A stretch of 64,000 bases of DNA from Solimonas marina (GTDB lineage: Bacteria; Pseudomonadota; Gammaproteobacteria; Nevskiales; Nevskiaceae): the NCBI RefSeq assembly GCF_012241385.1, contig NZ_JAAVXB010000008.1:161002-225001 (forward strand), given 5' to 3'. The notes under the pieces are model-generated. The model saw only the letters and a program-made list of their open reading frames with translations. It was not told the origin of the DNA and made no database searches. Made by a program: the position numbers and the translations under genes. This document shows positions 41,815-51,871 of the stretch, one piece after another (position 1 is the stretch's first letter; the number at the start of each line of letters is the position of its first letter).

Positions 41815-43063
41815 GCCGTCTGCTGCTGCATGGCGCGCGCCTGATCGACGGCAGCGGCGCTGCGCCGCGCGCCGCGCAGTCGGTGCTGATCGATGGCGCA
41901 CGCATCGTCGCGGTCGACGACGATGCCGCATTCGACGGCATCGACGATGTGCGCCGCGTCGATCTCGGCGGGCGCACGCTGTTGCCCGGGTTCATCGACT
42001 GCCATGCCCACCTCGGCGCCTACGACTATGAACTCGAAGCGCGCATCGCCACGCCGGCATCGCTGACGGTGATGCGCACGCTGCCGCAATTGCGCCAGAC
42101 GCTGGAGGCCGGCGTGACGACGGTGCGCGAGGCCGGCGGTCTCGACGCCGGCTACCGGCTCGCGCACGAGCAGGGGTTGATCGCCAGCCCGCGGCTGCTG
42201 CTGTCGATCGTGATCCTGGCGCAGACCGGCGGCATCTGGGACATCGCCTGCGGTTCCGGTGCGCGGCTCGATTTGCATGGCGCGATGGGCCAGGTCGTGC
42301 GCTACTGCGGCGGTGTCGAGGCGATGCGGCAGCTCGCGCGCGAGCTGATCGCGGCCGGCGCGGACCTGCTCAACATCCATACGACGAGCAGCCTGCACAA
42401 GGATCCCGAGCGGCTGCCGTACGCGATGTTCACGCCCGATGAAATCGCCGCGGTCGTCGATGAAGCGCATCGCGCCGGTCGGCGCGTCATGGCGCACGTC
42501 GACGGCGGCCCCGGCGTCGGCAATGCGATACGCGCCGGCGTCGACAGTGTCGATCATCCGTATCTGTTGTCCGACGCCGACATCGAGCTGCTGCTCGAAC
42601 ACGGGACCTGGCTGGTGCCGACGCTGTCGTGCAACTACGGCATCGTCCGCATCGCCGAGCGCGACCCGCATGCCGGCATTCACGAAAGCTCGCTGCGTGC
42701 GGCGCGCCAGCTGATCGCGGTTCACACCGACGGCTTTCGCCGCGCACTGAAGGCCGGCGTGCGCTACGCGATGGGCTCGGATTCGTTCGGTCGTTTCCAG
42801 GGCGACAATCTGTTCGAGTTGCAGCTGATGGTCGAGGCCGGATGCACGCCGATGCAGGCCATCGTCGCCGGTACCGGCGATGCTGCGCGCTGTATCGGTC
42901 GGGCCGACGTCGGCACGGTCGCTGCCGGCCAGTGCGCCGATCTGCTCTGCGTCGATGGCGATCCGCTCGGCGACATTCGCCTGCTGCAGGATCGCGGGCG
43001 CTTCGCGTTCGTGATGCAGGGCGGCGGTTTCGTCGTCGACCGCTTGCAGACCGCGGAGTCGGC

Positions 43064-43079
<16 letters not shown>
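41811..43079 (+). CDS. Metal-dependent hydrolase of the prolidase/imidazolonepropionase-like group
   Basis: A 422-residue amidohydrolase-superfamily protein: LLLHGARLIDGSG start, LLPGFIDCHAHLGAYD (HxH), VMAHVDGGPGVGNAI, VDHPYLL and the aspartate in YAMGSDSFGRFQ. Where Xaa-Pro/Xaa-Arg peptidase relatives carry the carboxylated lysine (usually AD-x-IK-I), this one reads ADLLNIHTTSS, so the bridging Lys seems absent. It may act on a dipeptide-like or cyclic amide bond. Both ends overlap the flanking beta-lactamase-fold genes, so they are co-translated. Confidence 0.83.
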
Positions 43080-44337
<1,258 letters not shown>

Positions 44338-44341
<4 letters not shown>

Positions 44342-45651
44342 AGTGCCTCGCCGCCATGCTGTCCGCCGCCGCGCTGCTCGTCGCCTGCGCGCATGTGCCG
44401 CCGTCGCCGATGCAGGCAGCGCCGACCGATCTGGCGACCGCGCATCGGCAGACCGAGGCGCTGAACGCCGCGGCGCTGCTGCCGGGCAGCGGCCACGACG
44501 TGCACGACGTCGACGCGTTTCGCTACGAGGCGCTGCACGGTCCGCAGTTCACGCCCAGCGCCCGCATCGCGCGCAGCGCAGCGGTCTCGGCTCTGCCGTA
44601 CGCGCCGCGCGCCGAAATCGGCCGTACGCGCGTGCAGACGCGGATCGGCACGATGAGTGTCGACCAGTTCGTCGACCGCTTCCCGATGGACGGCGTGCTG
44701 ATGATCCAGCACGGACGCATTGTCTACGAGCGTTACCCGAAGATGCGCGCCGACGACATCCACCAGCTTTATTCGGTGTCGAAGATCGTCGTGGCGCTGC
44801 TGGTGGCGGAGTTGGTCGACGACGGTCGCGTCGATCCGGCGCTCGGCATCGAACGCTATGTGCCGGCACTGGCCGGCACCGACTGGGCCGGCGTCAGCGT
44901 GCAGAACATCCTCGACATGGCCTCCGGCATGCAGAAGACCGGGCTCGAAGACGAGGCCTGGGAGACCGAGTTCTGGGCCAGCGCCTATGGTCTGCTGCCG
45001 CAGTCGCCGTACCAACTGGTGGCGGCGATGCGCCGTAACCCGGCGATTCCGCAGGGCAGCGATTTCGAGTACGCGACGCGCAACACCTTCGTGCTCGCCT
45101 GGCTGCTGGAATCGGTATGGCACGCGCCGCTGGCCGATATCGTCAGCGAGCGGCTCTGGCGCCGGATCGGCGCCGAGAGCGACGCCTACATGGGCGTGTC
45201 GCCCGGCGGCGCCCCGCACACCGAATTTTCGATGACGCTGCGCGATCTGGGCCGCGTCGGCCTGCTGTATACGCCGAGCTGGAAGCTCGTCGCGCAGCAG
45301 CCGCTGGTGTCGGCGGCGACGCTGCAGCGCATGCAGCGCGATGGCCGGCCGCAGCTGTTGCGCGGCATCGAACGCGACGAGAACGAAAGCGGCTTTCACC
45401 ACGAAGCGGTTGACCACAACGGTTGGCAGTGGGATGCCGTATTCGCCGACGGCACGCTGTGGAAGAGCGGCTATGCCGGCCAGGGTCTGCTGGTGGCGCC
45501 GGCCTACGATCTCGTCATCGCCTTCGTCGGCTCATGGCCGTCGATGCAGCAGCAGAACTACAACCGCTTCCAGTGGATCGCGCGCCAGCTCATGCACGAC
45601 GGTCTGTTCGGAGTGCCGACCACGACGGATCAGACCGTGAGAACGCCGTAA
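44338..45651 (+). CDS. Beta-lactamase-fold serine hydrolase 3, lipoprotein
   Basis: A 437-residue paralogue of the preceding gene. The N-terminus, from GTG 44338, is a lipoprotein signal with lipobox Leu-Val-Ala-Cys (Cys at about residue 17), so this copy should be membrane-anchored while its twin is soluble. Shared motifs are LYSVSKIVVALLVAELVDD, NILDMASGMQKTGLEDEAW and LWKSGYAGQGLLV. The start overlaps the previous stop by ATGA-like register (GTGA). It ends 1 nt into the M24 gene start. Confidence 0.85.
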
Positions 45652-46835
45652 TGCCTGATTTCAGCCGCCTGCCATTCACGTCCGACGAATATCGAGAGCG
45701 TCAGCGCCGCGTGCGCGAGGAGATGAAAGCGCGCGACATTGAACTGCTGTACGTCACCAGTCCGCCGAATATCCAGTACCTGACCGGTTACGAGGCGATC
45801 TGGTATCCGAACCGCTTGCCGGTCGGCGTACTGCTCGATGTGGCGCGTGACGACACGCTGTTCTTCGACTGGGTACGTCACGCGCCCTATGTCGGCACCA
45901 GCGTGTTCTGCGACGAGGCGCGTTATTTCCAGTACGGCGAGTCCGATGCGGTGGTCAGCGCCGCGATCGCCGAGCGCGGCCGCGCCGATGCGCGAATCGC
46001 GCTCGAAGCGTTCAGTCTCAATCCGTCGGCGCCGGTGATGACGGCGCTGGGCGAGGCGCTGCGTCGGCAAGGTGCGACGGTGATCTCCGGGGATTGGGTC
46101 GTCGACAAGCTGCGCCTGTACAAGTCGCCGACGGAAGTCGAGCGCGTGCGACGCGCGGCGGCGATCGCCGATCGCGCGATGCTGCGCCTGCGCGAGCAGT
46201 TGCGGCCCGGCTTGACCGAGGCCGAGGTGTCGGCGCGGCTGAACCTGTTGCTGGCCGAGGAGGGCAGCGAGCCGGCGGCGACGCTGCCGCTCGTCAATTC
46301 CGGGCCGACGGCGTGGGTCGACGTGCACGCCTTTCCGTCGCAGCGGTGCCTGCAGGCCGGCGACGTGGTGTCGGTGGACTGCTGCGCGGTCGTCGACCGC
46401 TACCACGCCAATCTGCAGCGTACCTTCGTGCTCGGCCCGTCGGCGACCAAGGCGCGGGCGATGATCGCCGCCGCCGCCGGCAGTATCGAGGTGCTGTGCC
46501 GCGAGGCTCGGCTCGGCGAGGGTCCGGAACGTGCCGCGGCGGCGGCCGTGGCCTATGTGCGCGAGCGCATCCCGGCCGAGAACATCTGGTGGGTGGGCGG
46601 CTACGCGCTCGGTCTCGGCACGCCGCCGAGCTGGGTCGGCCACACGTATCTGGCCAACGACGGCGAGGAGCGCTGCGAGCTGCGCGAGGGCTACGTCTCG
46701 AACTACGAGAACGTGTTCTTCGACGAGGCGGAAGGATTCGAGGCCGGCTATATCGATACCGTGGTGATGACCAGCGACGGCTTGCGGGCGCTGTCGACAA
46801 TTCCGCGCGAGCTGCTGGAGGTGCCGCTGCGATGA
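45651..46835 (+). CDS. Creatinase-like M24 (pita-bread) protein lacking metal ligands
   Basis: A 394-residue protein with the creatinase/prolidase N-domain (IELLYVTSPPNIQYLTGYEA) and a pita-bread C-domain. Aligning motifs, the five metal ligands Asp, Asp, His, Glu, Glu read Asp (VSVDCC), Asn (YHANLQRTF), Tyr (GGYALGLG), Glu (NYENVFF) and Ile (AGYIDTVV), so metal-dependent peptidase activity is unlikely. The conserved histidine after NSGPT (DVHAFPSQR) is kept and corresponds to the catalytic base of creatinase, the metal-free member of the fold. A creatinase-like C-N hydrolysis is therefore possible. It overlaps the upstream stop (TAATG). Confidence 0.84.
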   Translation: MPDFSRLPFTSDEYRERQRRVREEMKARDIELLYVTSPPNIQYLTGYEAIWYPNRLPVGVLLDVARDDTLFFDWVRHAPYVGTSVFCDEARYFQYGESDAVVSAAIAERGRADARIALEAFSLNPSAPVMTALGEALRRQGATVISGDWVVDKLRLYKSPTEVERVRRAAAIADRAMLRLREQLRPGLTEAEVSARLNLLLAEEGSEPAATLPLVNSGPTAWVDVHAFPSQRCLQAGDVVSVDCCAVVDRYHANLQRTFVLGPSATKARAMIAAAAGSIEVLCREARLGEGPERAAAAAVAYVRERIPAENIWWVGGYALGLGTPPSWVGHTYLANDGEERCELREGYVSNYENVFFDEAEGFEAGYIDTVVMTSDGLRALSTIPRELLEVPLR

Positions 46836-46888
46836 TCCGGATCGACGGCCGCTTGTGGCCGCAGGTGGCGATCTCCTACCATTTCGCC

Positions 46889-46912
46889 GAACAACATTTT
46901 CGTATGCCGAAC
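46889..46912. promoter_or_regulatory. Candidate shared operator S5 (iclR promoter)
   Basis: CCGAACAA, then GCCGAAC with GAAC half-sites 20 bp apart (19 at the other sites), 62-85 bp before the IclR start. It is a plausible autoregulatory site and the weakest spacing match of the set. Confidence 0.35.
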
Positions 46913-46973
46913 GGGGAGACGATGCGCGCGCCTGTTTCGTGGGGATGCGCGCAGATTCGAATGAGCACAAGCG

Positions 46974-47795
46974 ATGAGTGACGGGGTGGCGGAAAACGAA
47001 GAATCGCAGGCCGACAAGGCGCCGCCCTCCGATTTCGTCGGTTCGGTCGCGCATGGGCTGGCGGTGCTGCGCTCGTTCGATCACGACCATTTCCAGATGA
47101 CCTTGTCCGAGGTCTCGGCGCGTACCGGGATGACGCGGGCCGGTGCCCGGCGCTATCTGCTGACGCTGGCCCATCTGGGTTACGTCGAGCAGAGCGGGCG
47201 GCTGTTCCGTCTGACGCCGAAGGTGCTCGAACTCGGCTACGCGTTCATGTCGACGATGCCGCTGGCCGACATCGCGCAGCCGTATCTGGACCGCCTGACG
47301 GCGCGCACCGGTGAGGTTTCGGCCATCGCCGTGCTCGATGGGCGCGAGGTCGTGCACCTGGCGGTGGCGACGCCGGCGCAGCGCCAGTTGCTGCCGAAGG
47401 TGACCATCGGCCGGCGCTTCAATGCGCTCTACAACTCGACGGGACGGGTGTTGACCGCCTGTCGCGACGACAAGCCGCTGGAGCAGCAGCTCGGCGGCGC
47501 CAAGCTGACCAAGCTGACGAATTGGAGCATCGACAACAAGGCGGCGTTGCTCGACGAGCTGCGTCGCGTACGCGAGCAGGGCTACGCGATCGTCGACCAG
47601 GAAAGCGAGGAGGGTCTGCGCTCGCTGGCAGTGCCGATCCGCAACAAGCAGGGCCGCCCGGTTGCGGCGATCAACATCATCACCAATATCGCCACCGTGT
47701 CGAGCGAGGAGCTGACCAACCGGCTGTTGCCGGTGCTGCACGAGGCGGCCGACGAGCTATCCCGGGCGATCGGGTCGCAATCCATCGCGTTGTAA
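46974..47795 (+). CDS. IclR-family regulator (PcaR/PobR-like)
   Basis: A 273-residue IclR regulator. The winged helix is MTLSEVSARTGMTRAGARRY (about 43-62) with YVEQSGRLFRLTPKVLELG as its wing. The effector domain includes GEVSAIAVLDGREVVHLA and QGYAIVDQESEEGLRSLAVP. It resembles PcaR-type activators of aromatic catabolism. It is the only regulator gene at the end of the hydrolase operon and a good candidate for binding the recurring GAAC-type repeats, since IclR proteins such as PcaU/PobR are known to use inverted and direct repeats. It ends before a strong terminator. Confidence 0.87.
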   Translation: MSDGVAENEESQADKAPPSDFVGSVAHGLAVLRSFDHDHFQMTLSEVSARTGMTRAGARRYLLTLAHLGYVEQSGRLFRLTPKVLELGYAFMSTMPLADIAQPYLDRLTARTGEVSAIAVLDGREVVHLAVATPAQRQLLPKVTIGRRFNALYNSTGRVLTACRDDKPLEQQLGGAKLTKLTNWSIDNKAALLDELRRVREQGYAIVDQESEEGLRSLAVPIRNKQGRPVAAINIITNIATVSSEELTNRLLPVLHEAADELSRAIGSQSIAL

Positions 47796-47814
47796 GCACC
47801 GGATCGTCGGATGC

Positions 47815-47848
47815 AAAAAAGGGGACGGCGCCAGCCGTCCCCTTTTTT
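47815..47848. terminator. Bidirectional intrinsic terminator
   Basis: Six A, GGGGACGGC, 4-nt loop GCCA, GCCGTCCCC, six T: a perfect 9-bp stem with U-tracts in both directions, between the convergent iclR and isochorismatase genes. It is the best intrinsic terminator in the window outside the attenuator. Confidence 0.95.
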
Positions 47849-47865
47849 GGCACGAAGCGTGGGTT

Positions 47866-48450
47866 CTAGCGGCTCGACAGGCTTTCGACGACCTCGCTTT
47901 CAGTGACCAGCGCATCGCGCTGAAGATAGGCGATCGCCTCCAGCGCGGCCTCGTGTGCGCGCTGCGACGAGCCGCCGACCAGGTCGCGAATCACGCGCAG
48001 GTGGTAGTCGTGCTGATGGGCATCGACCGCCGTGTAGTGGATGCAGACGTCGGTCAGTCCGCCGACCATCAGCAGCGTCGAGGCCTTGTACGCCTTCAGC
48101 ACGATTTCCAGCTCGGTGCCGAAGAACGCCGAGTAGCGGCGCTTGCGGATCACGAATTCCTCCGGCGTCGGGTCGATGCCGACCGCCAATTGCGTACGCG
48201 GGTCGTTCTCGGCGCAATGCGGGCCTTCGGAGCCATCGAGCTCGCGGCCGATGTCGACCATCGACGGCTTGTGTACTTCCTGGATGAAGACCACCGGCAC
48301 GCCCTTGGCGCGGCACAGATCGATCAGCTTGATGACGCGCGGCAGACGCTGCTCGGCGCCGCCCATCTTCGGGATGCCCGCCGCGCCGCCGCCGTGGCCG
48401 ATCCCCTGAATGTCGACGACGACGAGAACGGGATTGCCGATGATGTTCAT
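47866..48450 (-). CDS. Isochorismatase-like cysteine hydrolase 1
   Basis: A 194-residue isochorismatase-fold hydrolase. The catalytic triad is visible: Asp in VLVVVDIQG (residue ~12), Lys in EFVIRKRRYSAFFGT (~103), Cys in GGLTDVCIHYT (~138). It shares RKRRYS-FFGTELEI and TDVC-HYT with the copy at 53206. Family members cleave amides (nicotinamidase, N-carbamoylsarcosine amidase, ureidoacrylate hydrolase) or the isochorismate ether. AAGGAG stands five bases before the ATG at 48450. It is the last gene of the minus-strand operon. Confidence 0.87.
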   Translation of the reverse strand: MNIIGNPVLVVVDIQGIGHGGGAAGIPKMGGAEQRLPRVIKLIDLCRAKGVPVVFIQEVHKPSMVDIGRELDGSEGPHCAENDPRTQLAVGIDPTPEEFVIRKRRYSAFFGTELEIVLKAYKASTLLMVGGLTDVCIHYTAVDAHQHDYHLRVIRDLVGGSSQRAHEAALEAIAYLQRDALVTESEVVESLSSR

Positions 48451-48497
48451 GATGACTCCTTATGCAAATACGAGAGCAGCCCGACGGACTGCCGGTC

Positions 48498-48526
48498 GCG
48501 CGGGCGCCGTCACAAGGCGCCCGCGC
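48498..48526 (-). terminator. GC hairpin between lipase-like gene and isochorismatase 1
   Basis: GCGCGGGCGCC, 7-nt loop GTCACAA, and the perfect 11-bp complement, in the 98-bp gap after the lipase-like stop (48549). There is no U-tract, so it may reduce read-through or protect mRNA ends rather than terminate fully. Confidence 0.5.
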
Positions 48527-48548
48527 GGGTGGGGGAAGGGAAGGCGCG

Positions 48549-49823
48549 TCAGTCCGCGATCTTGCGGTGGTCGGCGACCTTCTGCAGCGGGCCCGGCGGA
48601 TGCAGGCTGGCGCAGTTGCTCTCGATCGTCTCGCCGGCCAGCAGGCGCCGTGCGAAAGGCTCCGAGTCCTGCAGCGACAGGTTGACGGTGCTGTGATGCG
48701 TCTGGCCCGGGTAGTAGTGCCATTCGACCGTGCTGCCGGCCGTGCACATCGCCGACAGGAAGTTGTACTGCTGCGCGGTGCCGGCCATGGCGTCGGCGAG
48801 ACCGGTCGCCGTGAACACCGGCGTCTTGAAGTGCGCGTTCGGGAAGGCCTGCGCCTCTTCCAGATGCGCTTCGATCTTGGCGACGCTTTTGCGATACATC
48901 TTCGCTGCCGACAGGTCGTCGGCCTTGGCGACGCGCATCGCATCTCGGAAACAACCGGTGCGCGCGGCCTTCAGCAGCGGCCGGCCGGCGGCCGACATGT
49001 AGTCGTCGACGTTCAGTTGAGGATAGATCGACTTGCCGGTACCGAGCATGTAGACCATCGCGAACGCCGCGTCCACATAGTCGGGATCGGCATACGGCGG
49101 CAGCGGCACCTGCGGCGCCTTGCCCGGATCGGCGACGTGCACGACCAGCCCGGTGGCGATGGTGCCGAGTACGTTGACGTCCGGCGCATAGTCCGGCGCG
49201 ACGAAGGCGGCGCCGAGCGCGGCGCCGGAACCCTGAGACTGGCCGCTGAGGATCACCCGGTTCGACAGCTGCTTCGGATAGGCGCGCAGCGCGGCGCGCA
49301 CGTTGTCGAGAATGCTGTAGCCCTCGGGGCGGTAGAGCAGATACGGATGCGGACCGGTCGTGCCGAGACCCTGGTAGTCGCTGGCGACCACTGCATAGCC
49401 CTGCTTGAGCCAGGCGTTGATATAGGCGCCACGCTCGGCCGATGGGCCGGTCCACGAGGGCGCGCAGACGTCGGCGGCGCCGACCGTGCCGTGCGCCCAG
49501 GCGAGGATCGGCCAGCCGCCGGCCGGTGGCTGGCCCTTGGGCAGATAAACGATGCCGGAGACGACGATCGGCTTGTTGCTGCCCAGACCGTCGGTCGAGC
49601 TGTACAGCATGCGCTGCGCGGCCGAGGCGTTGGCCAGGACTTGCGACGCCGGCGCCGGCGCCTGCTTCAGCGGCGTGCCGGGCTGCTCGGGGATCGGCGC
49701 ATTCCAGCGGTACAGCGACGAAACACCGCCGTCGCCGACCGACGGATCGGCCGGGGGCGGATTCGTCGCCATGGCGGCGAACGGCAGCAGGCCCGCTGCC
49801 GCCAACATTAAAAACTTACGCAT
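48549..49823 (-). CDS. Secreted lipase-like alpha/beta hydrolase 1
   Basis: A 424-residue alpha/beta hydrolase of the secretory-lipase (LIP) type. It has a signal peptide (MRKFLMLAAAGLLPFAAMA), the oxyanion region LAWAHGT, the nucleophile elbow GQSQGSGA (about residue 190), and YPGQTHHS near the end holding the catalytic His. It is a clear paralogue of the upstream gene (shared VGDGGV, DYQGLG--GPHPYL, RPEGYS, FTATGLAD). The start overlaps the upstream stop (TAATG). It is probably periplasmic or exported and acts on an ester. Confidence 0.86.
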   Translation of the reverse strand: MRKFLMLAAAGLLPFAAMATNPPPADPSVGDGGVSSLYRWNAPIPEQPGTPLKQAPAPASQVLANASAAQRMLYSSTDGLGSNKPIVVSGIVYLPKGQPPAGGWPILAWAHGTVGAADVCAPSWTGPSAERGAYINAWLKQGYAVVASDYQGLGTTGPHPYLLYRPEGYSILDNVRAALRAYPKQLSNRVILSGQSQGSGAALGAAFVAPDYAPDVNVLGTIATGLVVHVADPGKAPQVPLPPYADPDYVDAAFAMVYMLGTGKSIYPQLNVDDYMSAAGRPLLKAARTGCFRDAMRVAKADDLSAAKMYRKSVAKIEAHLEEAQAFPNAHFKTPVFTATGLADAMAGTAQQYNFLSAMCTAGSTVEWHYYPGQTHHSTVNLSLQDSEPFARRLLAGETIESNCASLHPPGPLQKVADHRKIAD

Positions 49824-51085
49824 TACTCGGATTCCGGTGGGGGAGGCTTGAGCGCGGCGCAGTTGCTCGCGATCGCGTCCCCGGCACGCAGCCGGTCGGC
49901 GAAGTCGAGCGCGTCGGCAATCGATGCGACAGCTGCGCCTTCGTGGGTCTTCTGGGGGTAGTCGCGCCAGTCGACGGTGGTTCCGGCGTAGCACATCGCC
50001 GAAATGAAGTTGTATTGCGTGGTCGGCGGCGCCGCGGTGTCGGCGAGACCGGTGGCCGTGAACACCGGTTGCGTGAAGCGCGTGCTCGGGAACTTGCCGG
50101 CCTCGTCGATCTCGTCGAGCAGCGGCATGAACGGCGCGGTATAGGCCTTGTCGAGCGTCAGTCGGTGCCGATTCGACACGTCGATCATCGAGTCGAGGCA
50201 GCCGTGCTGCGCGGCCGTCAGCAGTGGTCTGCCGGCACTCGTCACGTAGTCGCGTGGGTCGAGTCCCGGATGCATGGTCGTCGCGTCACCGATCAGGAAC
50301 AGCATGACGAACGCGGTGTCGACCGATGCGTGATCCGATGCCCACTGATGCGCCTTGATCTGCGGCGCGCCGCCCGGATCCTTCGGCCGCACCACGAGTC
50401 CGGTGGCGACCGTGCCGAGCACGTGTAGATCCGGTGCGTACGTTGGCGCCAACAACGCGGCGCCGAGCGCTGCGCCCGAGCCTTGCGAAAAGCCGCCGAT
50501 GATGACCTGGTTGGCGATCGTGCCGGGGTGCGCGCCGATCGCCGCACGGGCGATGTCGAGCACGCTGTAGCCTTCGGGGCGGTATTGCAGATACGGATGC
50601 GGGCCCGGCACGCCGAGACCTTGATAGTCGGTCGCCGCGACTGCGTAGCCGCGCGCCAGCCACGCGTCGATGACGCGCTGCAGGGTCGAATGCTTCGGGT
50701 CCGGCCGCATCGCCGACGGCGCGCAGACATCGGCGCCACCGGTCGTGCCATGGCCCCAGGTCAGCAGTGGCCAACCACCCGGTGGTGGCGTTCCTCGCGG
50801 CAGGTAGAGCATGCCGGACACGACGACCGGCGTCTTGCCGCCGATGCCGTCGGTCGAGGTGTAGAGCACGCGCATCCCGCGCGCGGCGTGTGCGAGTCGA
50901 TGCGAGGCTGGCAGCGGCTCGTGGCGCAGCTGGTGGCCCGGATTGTCCGGAATCGCCGCGCCCCAGTCGTAGAACGCCGGTACGCCACCGTCGCCCACCG
51001 GCAGTGCGGGGCGCGCCGCGGCGGCCGATGCCGCCGCGCAAGTCAGGCAGGCGGCCAGTAATAGGGTGGTGCGGATCATCGTCAT
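49823..51085 (-). CDS. Secreted lipase-like alpha/beta hydrolase 2
   Basis: A 420-residue paralogue of the next gene downstream. It has an N-terminal signal peptide (MTMIRTTLLLAACLTCAAAS), LTWGHGTTGGADVCAP for the oxyanion region, nucleophile elbow GFSQGSGA and C-terminal YPQKTHEGA. The region before the signal has two Met codons (51085, 51079) and no strong ribosome site. Two near-identical exported esterase-like enzymes in tandem may split work between related esters. It lies 38 bp after the GntR gene in the same direction. Confidence 0.85.
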   Translation of the reverse strand: MTMIRTTLLLAACLTCAAASAAAARPALPVGDGGVPAFYDWGAAIPDNPGHQLRHEPLPASHRLAHAARGMRVLYTSTDGIGGKTPVVVSGMLYLPRGTPPPGGWPLLTWGHGTTGGADVCAPSAMRPDPKHSTLQRVIDAWLARGYAVAATDYQGLGVPGPHPYLQYRPEGYSVLDIARAAIGAHPGTIANQVIIGGFSQGSGAALGAALLAPTYAPDLHVLGTVATGLVVRPKDPGGAPQIKAHQWASDHASVDTAFVMLFLIGDATTMHPGLDPRDYVTSAGRPLLTAAQHGCLDSMIDVSNRHRLTLDKAYTAPFMPLLDEIDEAGKFPSTRFTQPVFTATGLADTAAPPTTQYNFISAMCYAGTTVDWRDYPQKTHEGAAVASIADALDFADRLRAGDAIASNCAALKPPPPESE

Positions 51086-51123
51086 CGAAAGGGCGGTGTT
51101 GAAAGGGGGCGGCCGGCGTACGG

Positions 51124-51828
51124 CTAGCGCCGCGCGCGATTACGCGCCTCGTCGAGCATGTGCAGCGTGATCTTGCGCACCTCGGCCTTGCTTTCCTCGA
51201 TGTGCGTGCGCAGCAGCTGCTGTGCGTGCTCGGTGCGGCGGCTGAGCAGCACGTTCAGGATCTTCGAGTGCTCGGCGTAGGTCGCCTCGATACGCCGATC
51301 CATCGTGAAGTCGAGCCGGCGCACGATGCGAATGCGCTCGGTGACGTCGTGATGGATGCGCGCCATTTCGTCATTGCCGGTCGATTCGACGAGGTGTTCA
51401 TGGAAGCGCTCATCGAGCTCGGCGATATCGCGACCTTCCTGTGGGCGTGCTTCTAGCGGCGCCATCCAGACCTTGCACAGGGGCTCGAGGCGCAGCTCGA
51501 TGTCGGCGCTGTCACAGAGCATGCGAAGCGCCGCCAGCTCAAGGATCACGCGTACGTCGTACAGATTTTCGAGGCTGCGGAAGTCGAACGGGCGAATCGT
51601 CCAGCCGTTACGGAACTGCACCTCGACATAGCCCTCACGCTGCAGGCGCACCAACGCCTCGCGCACCGGCGTGCGGCTGGCGTCCATGCGTTCGGCGAGT
51701 TCGGTTTCCGTGAAGCGGTCGCCGGGTAATAACTGCCAGTCGAAGATTTCCTGCTTGATGCGTTGATAGATCCGCTCCGCGAGATTGTCCTCGCGCGGCG
51801 GCTTGCGCACGCTCCTGTACGTCATCAT
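51124..51828 (-). CDS. GntR-family (FadR/FCD) regulator
   Basis: A 234-residue GntR regulator. The winged helix is FTETELAERMDASRTPVREA (about 40-59) with LQREGYVEVQFRNG as wing, followed by an all-helical FCD domain (ELDERFHEHLVESTGNDEM, with Asp/His residues that bind metal and effector). The ATG at 51828 (or 51825) gives the normal family length; the longer frame to 52017 would run into the MFS gene. It lies within the minus-strand operon between the MFS and lipase-like genes and is a second candidate regulator of the region. Confidence 0.87.
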   Translation of the reverse strand: MMTYRSVRKPPREDNLAERIYQRIKQEIFDWQLLPGDRFTETELAERMDASRTPVREALVRLQREGYVEVQFRNGWTIRPFDFRSLENLYDVRVILELAALRMLCDSADIELRLEPLCKVWMAPLEARPQEGRDIAELDERFHEHLVESTGNDEMARIHHDVTERIRIVRRLDFTMDRRIEATYAEHSKILNVLLSRRTEHAQQLLRTHIEESKAEVRKITLHMLDEARNRARR

Positions 51829-51871
51829 GTCTGTCGCCCCCCTTTTGATCTGGTCGAGACACTGCCCACGT

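Noticed and set aside
46832..46981. A 49-codon ORF between the M24 gene and iclR (ATGA overlap)
   Set aside because: No family resemblance, it overlaps the iclR start and the candidate operator S5, and it is short enough to be chance.
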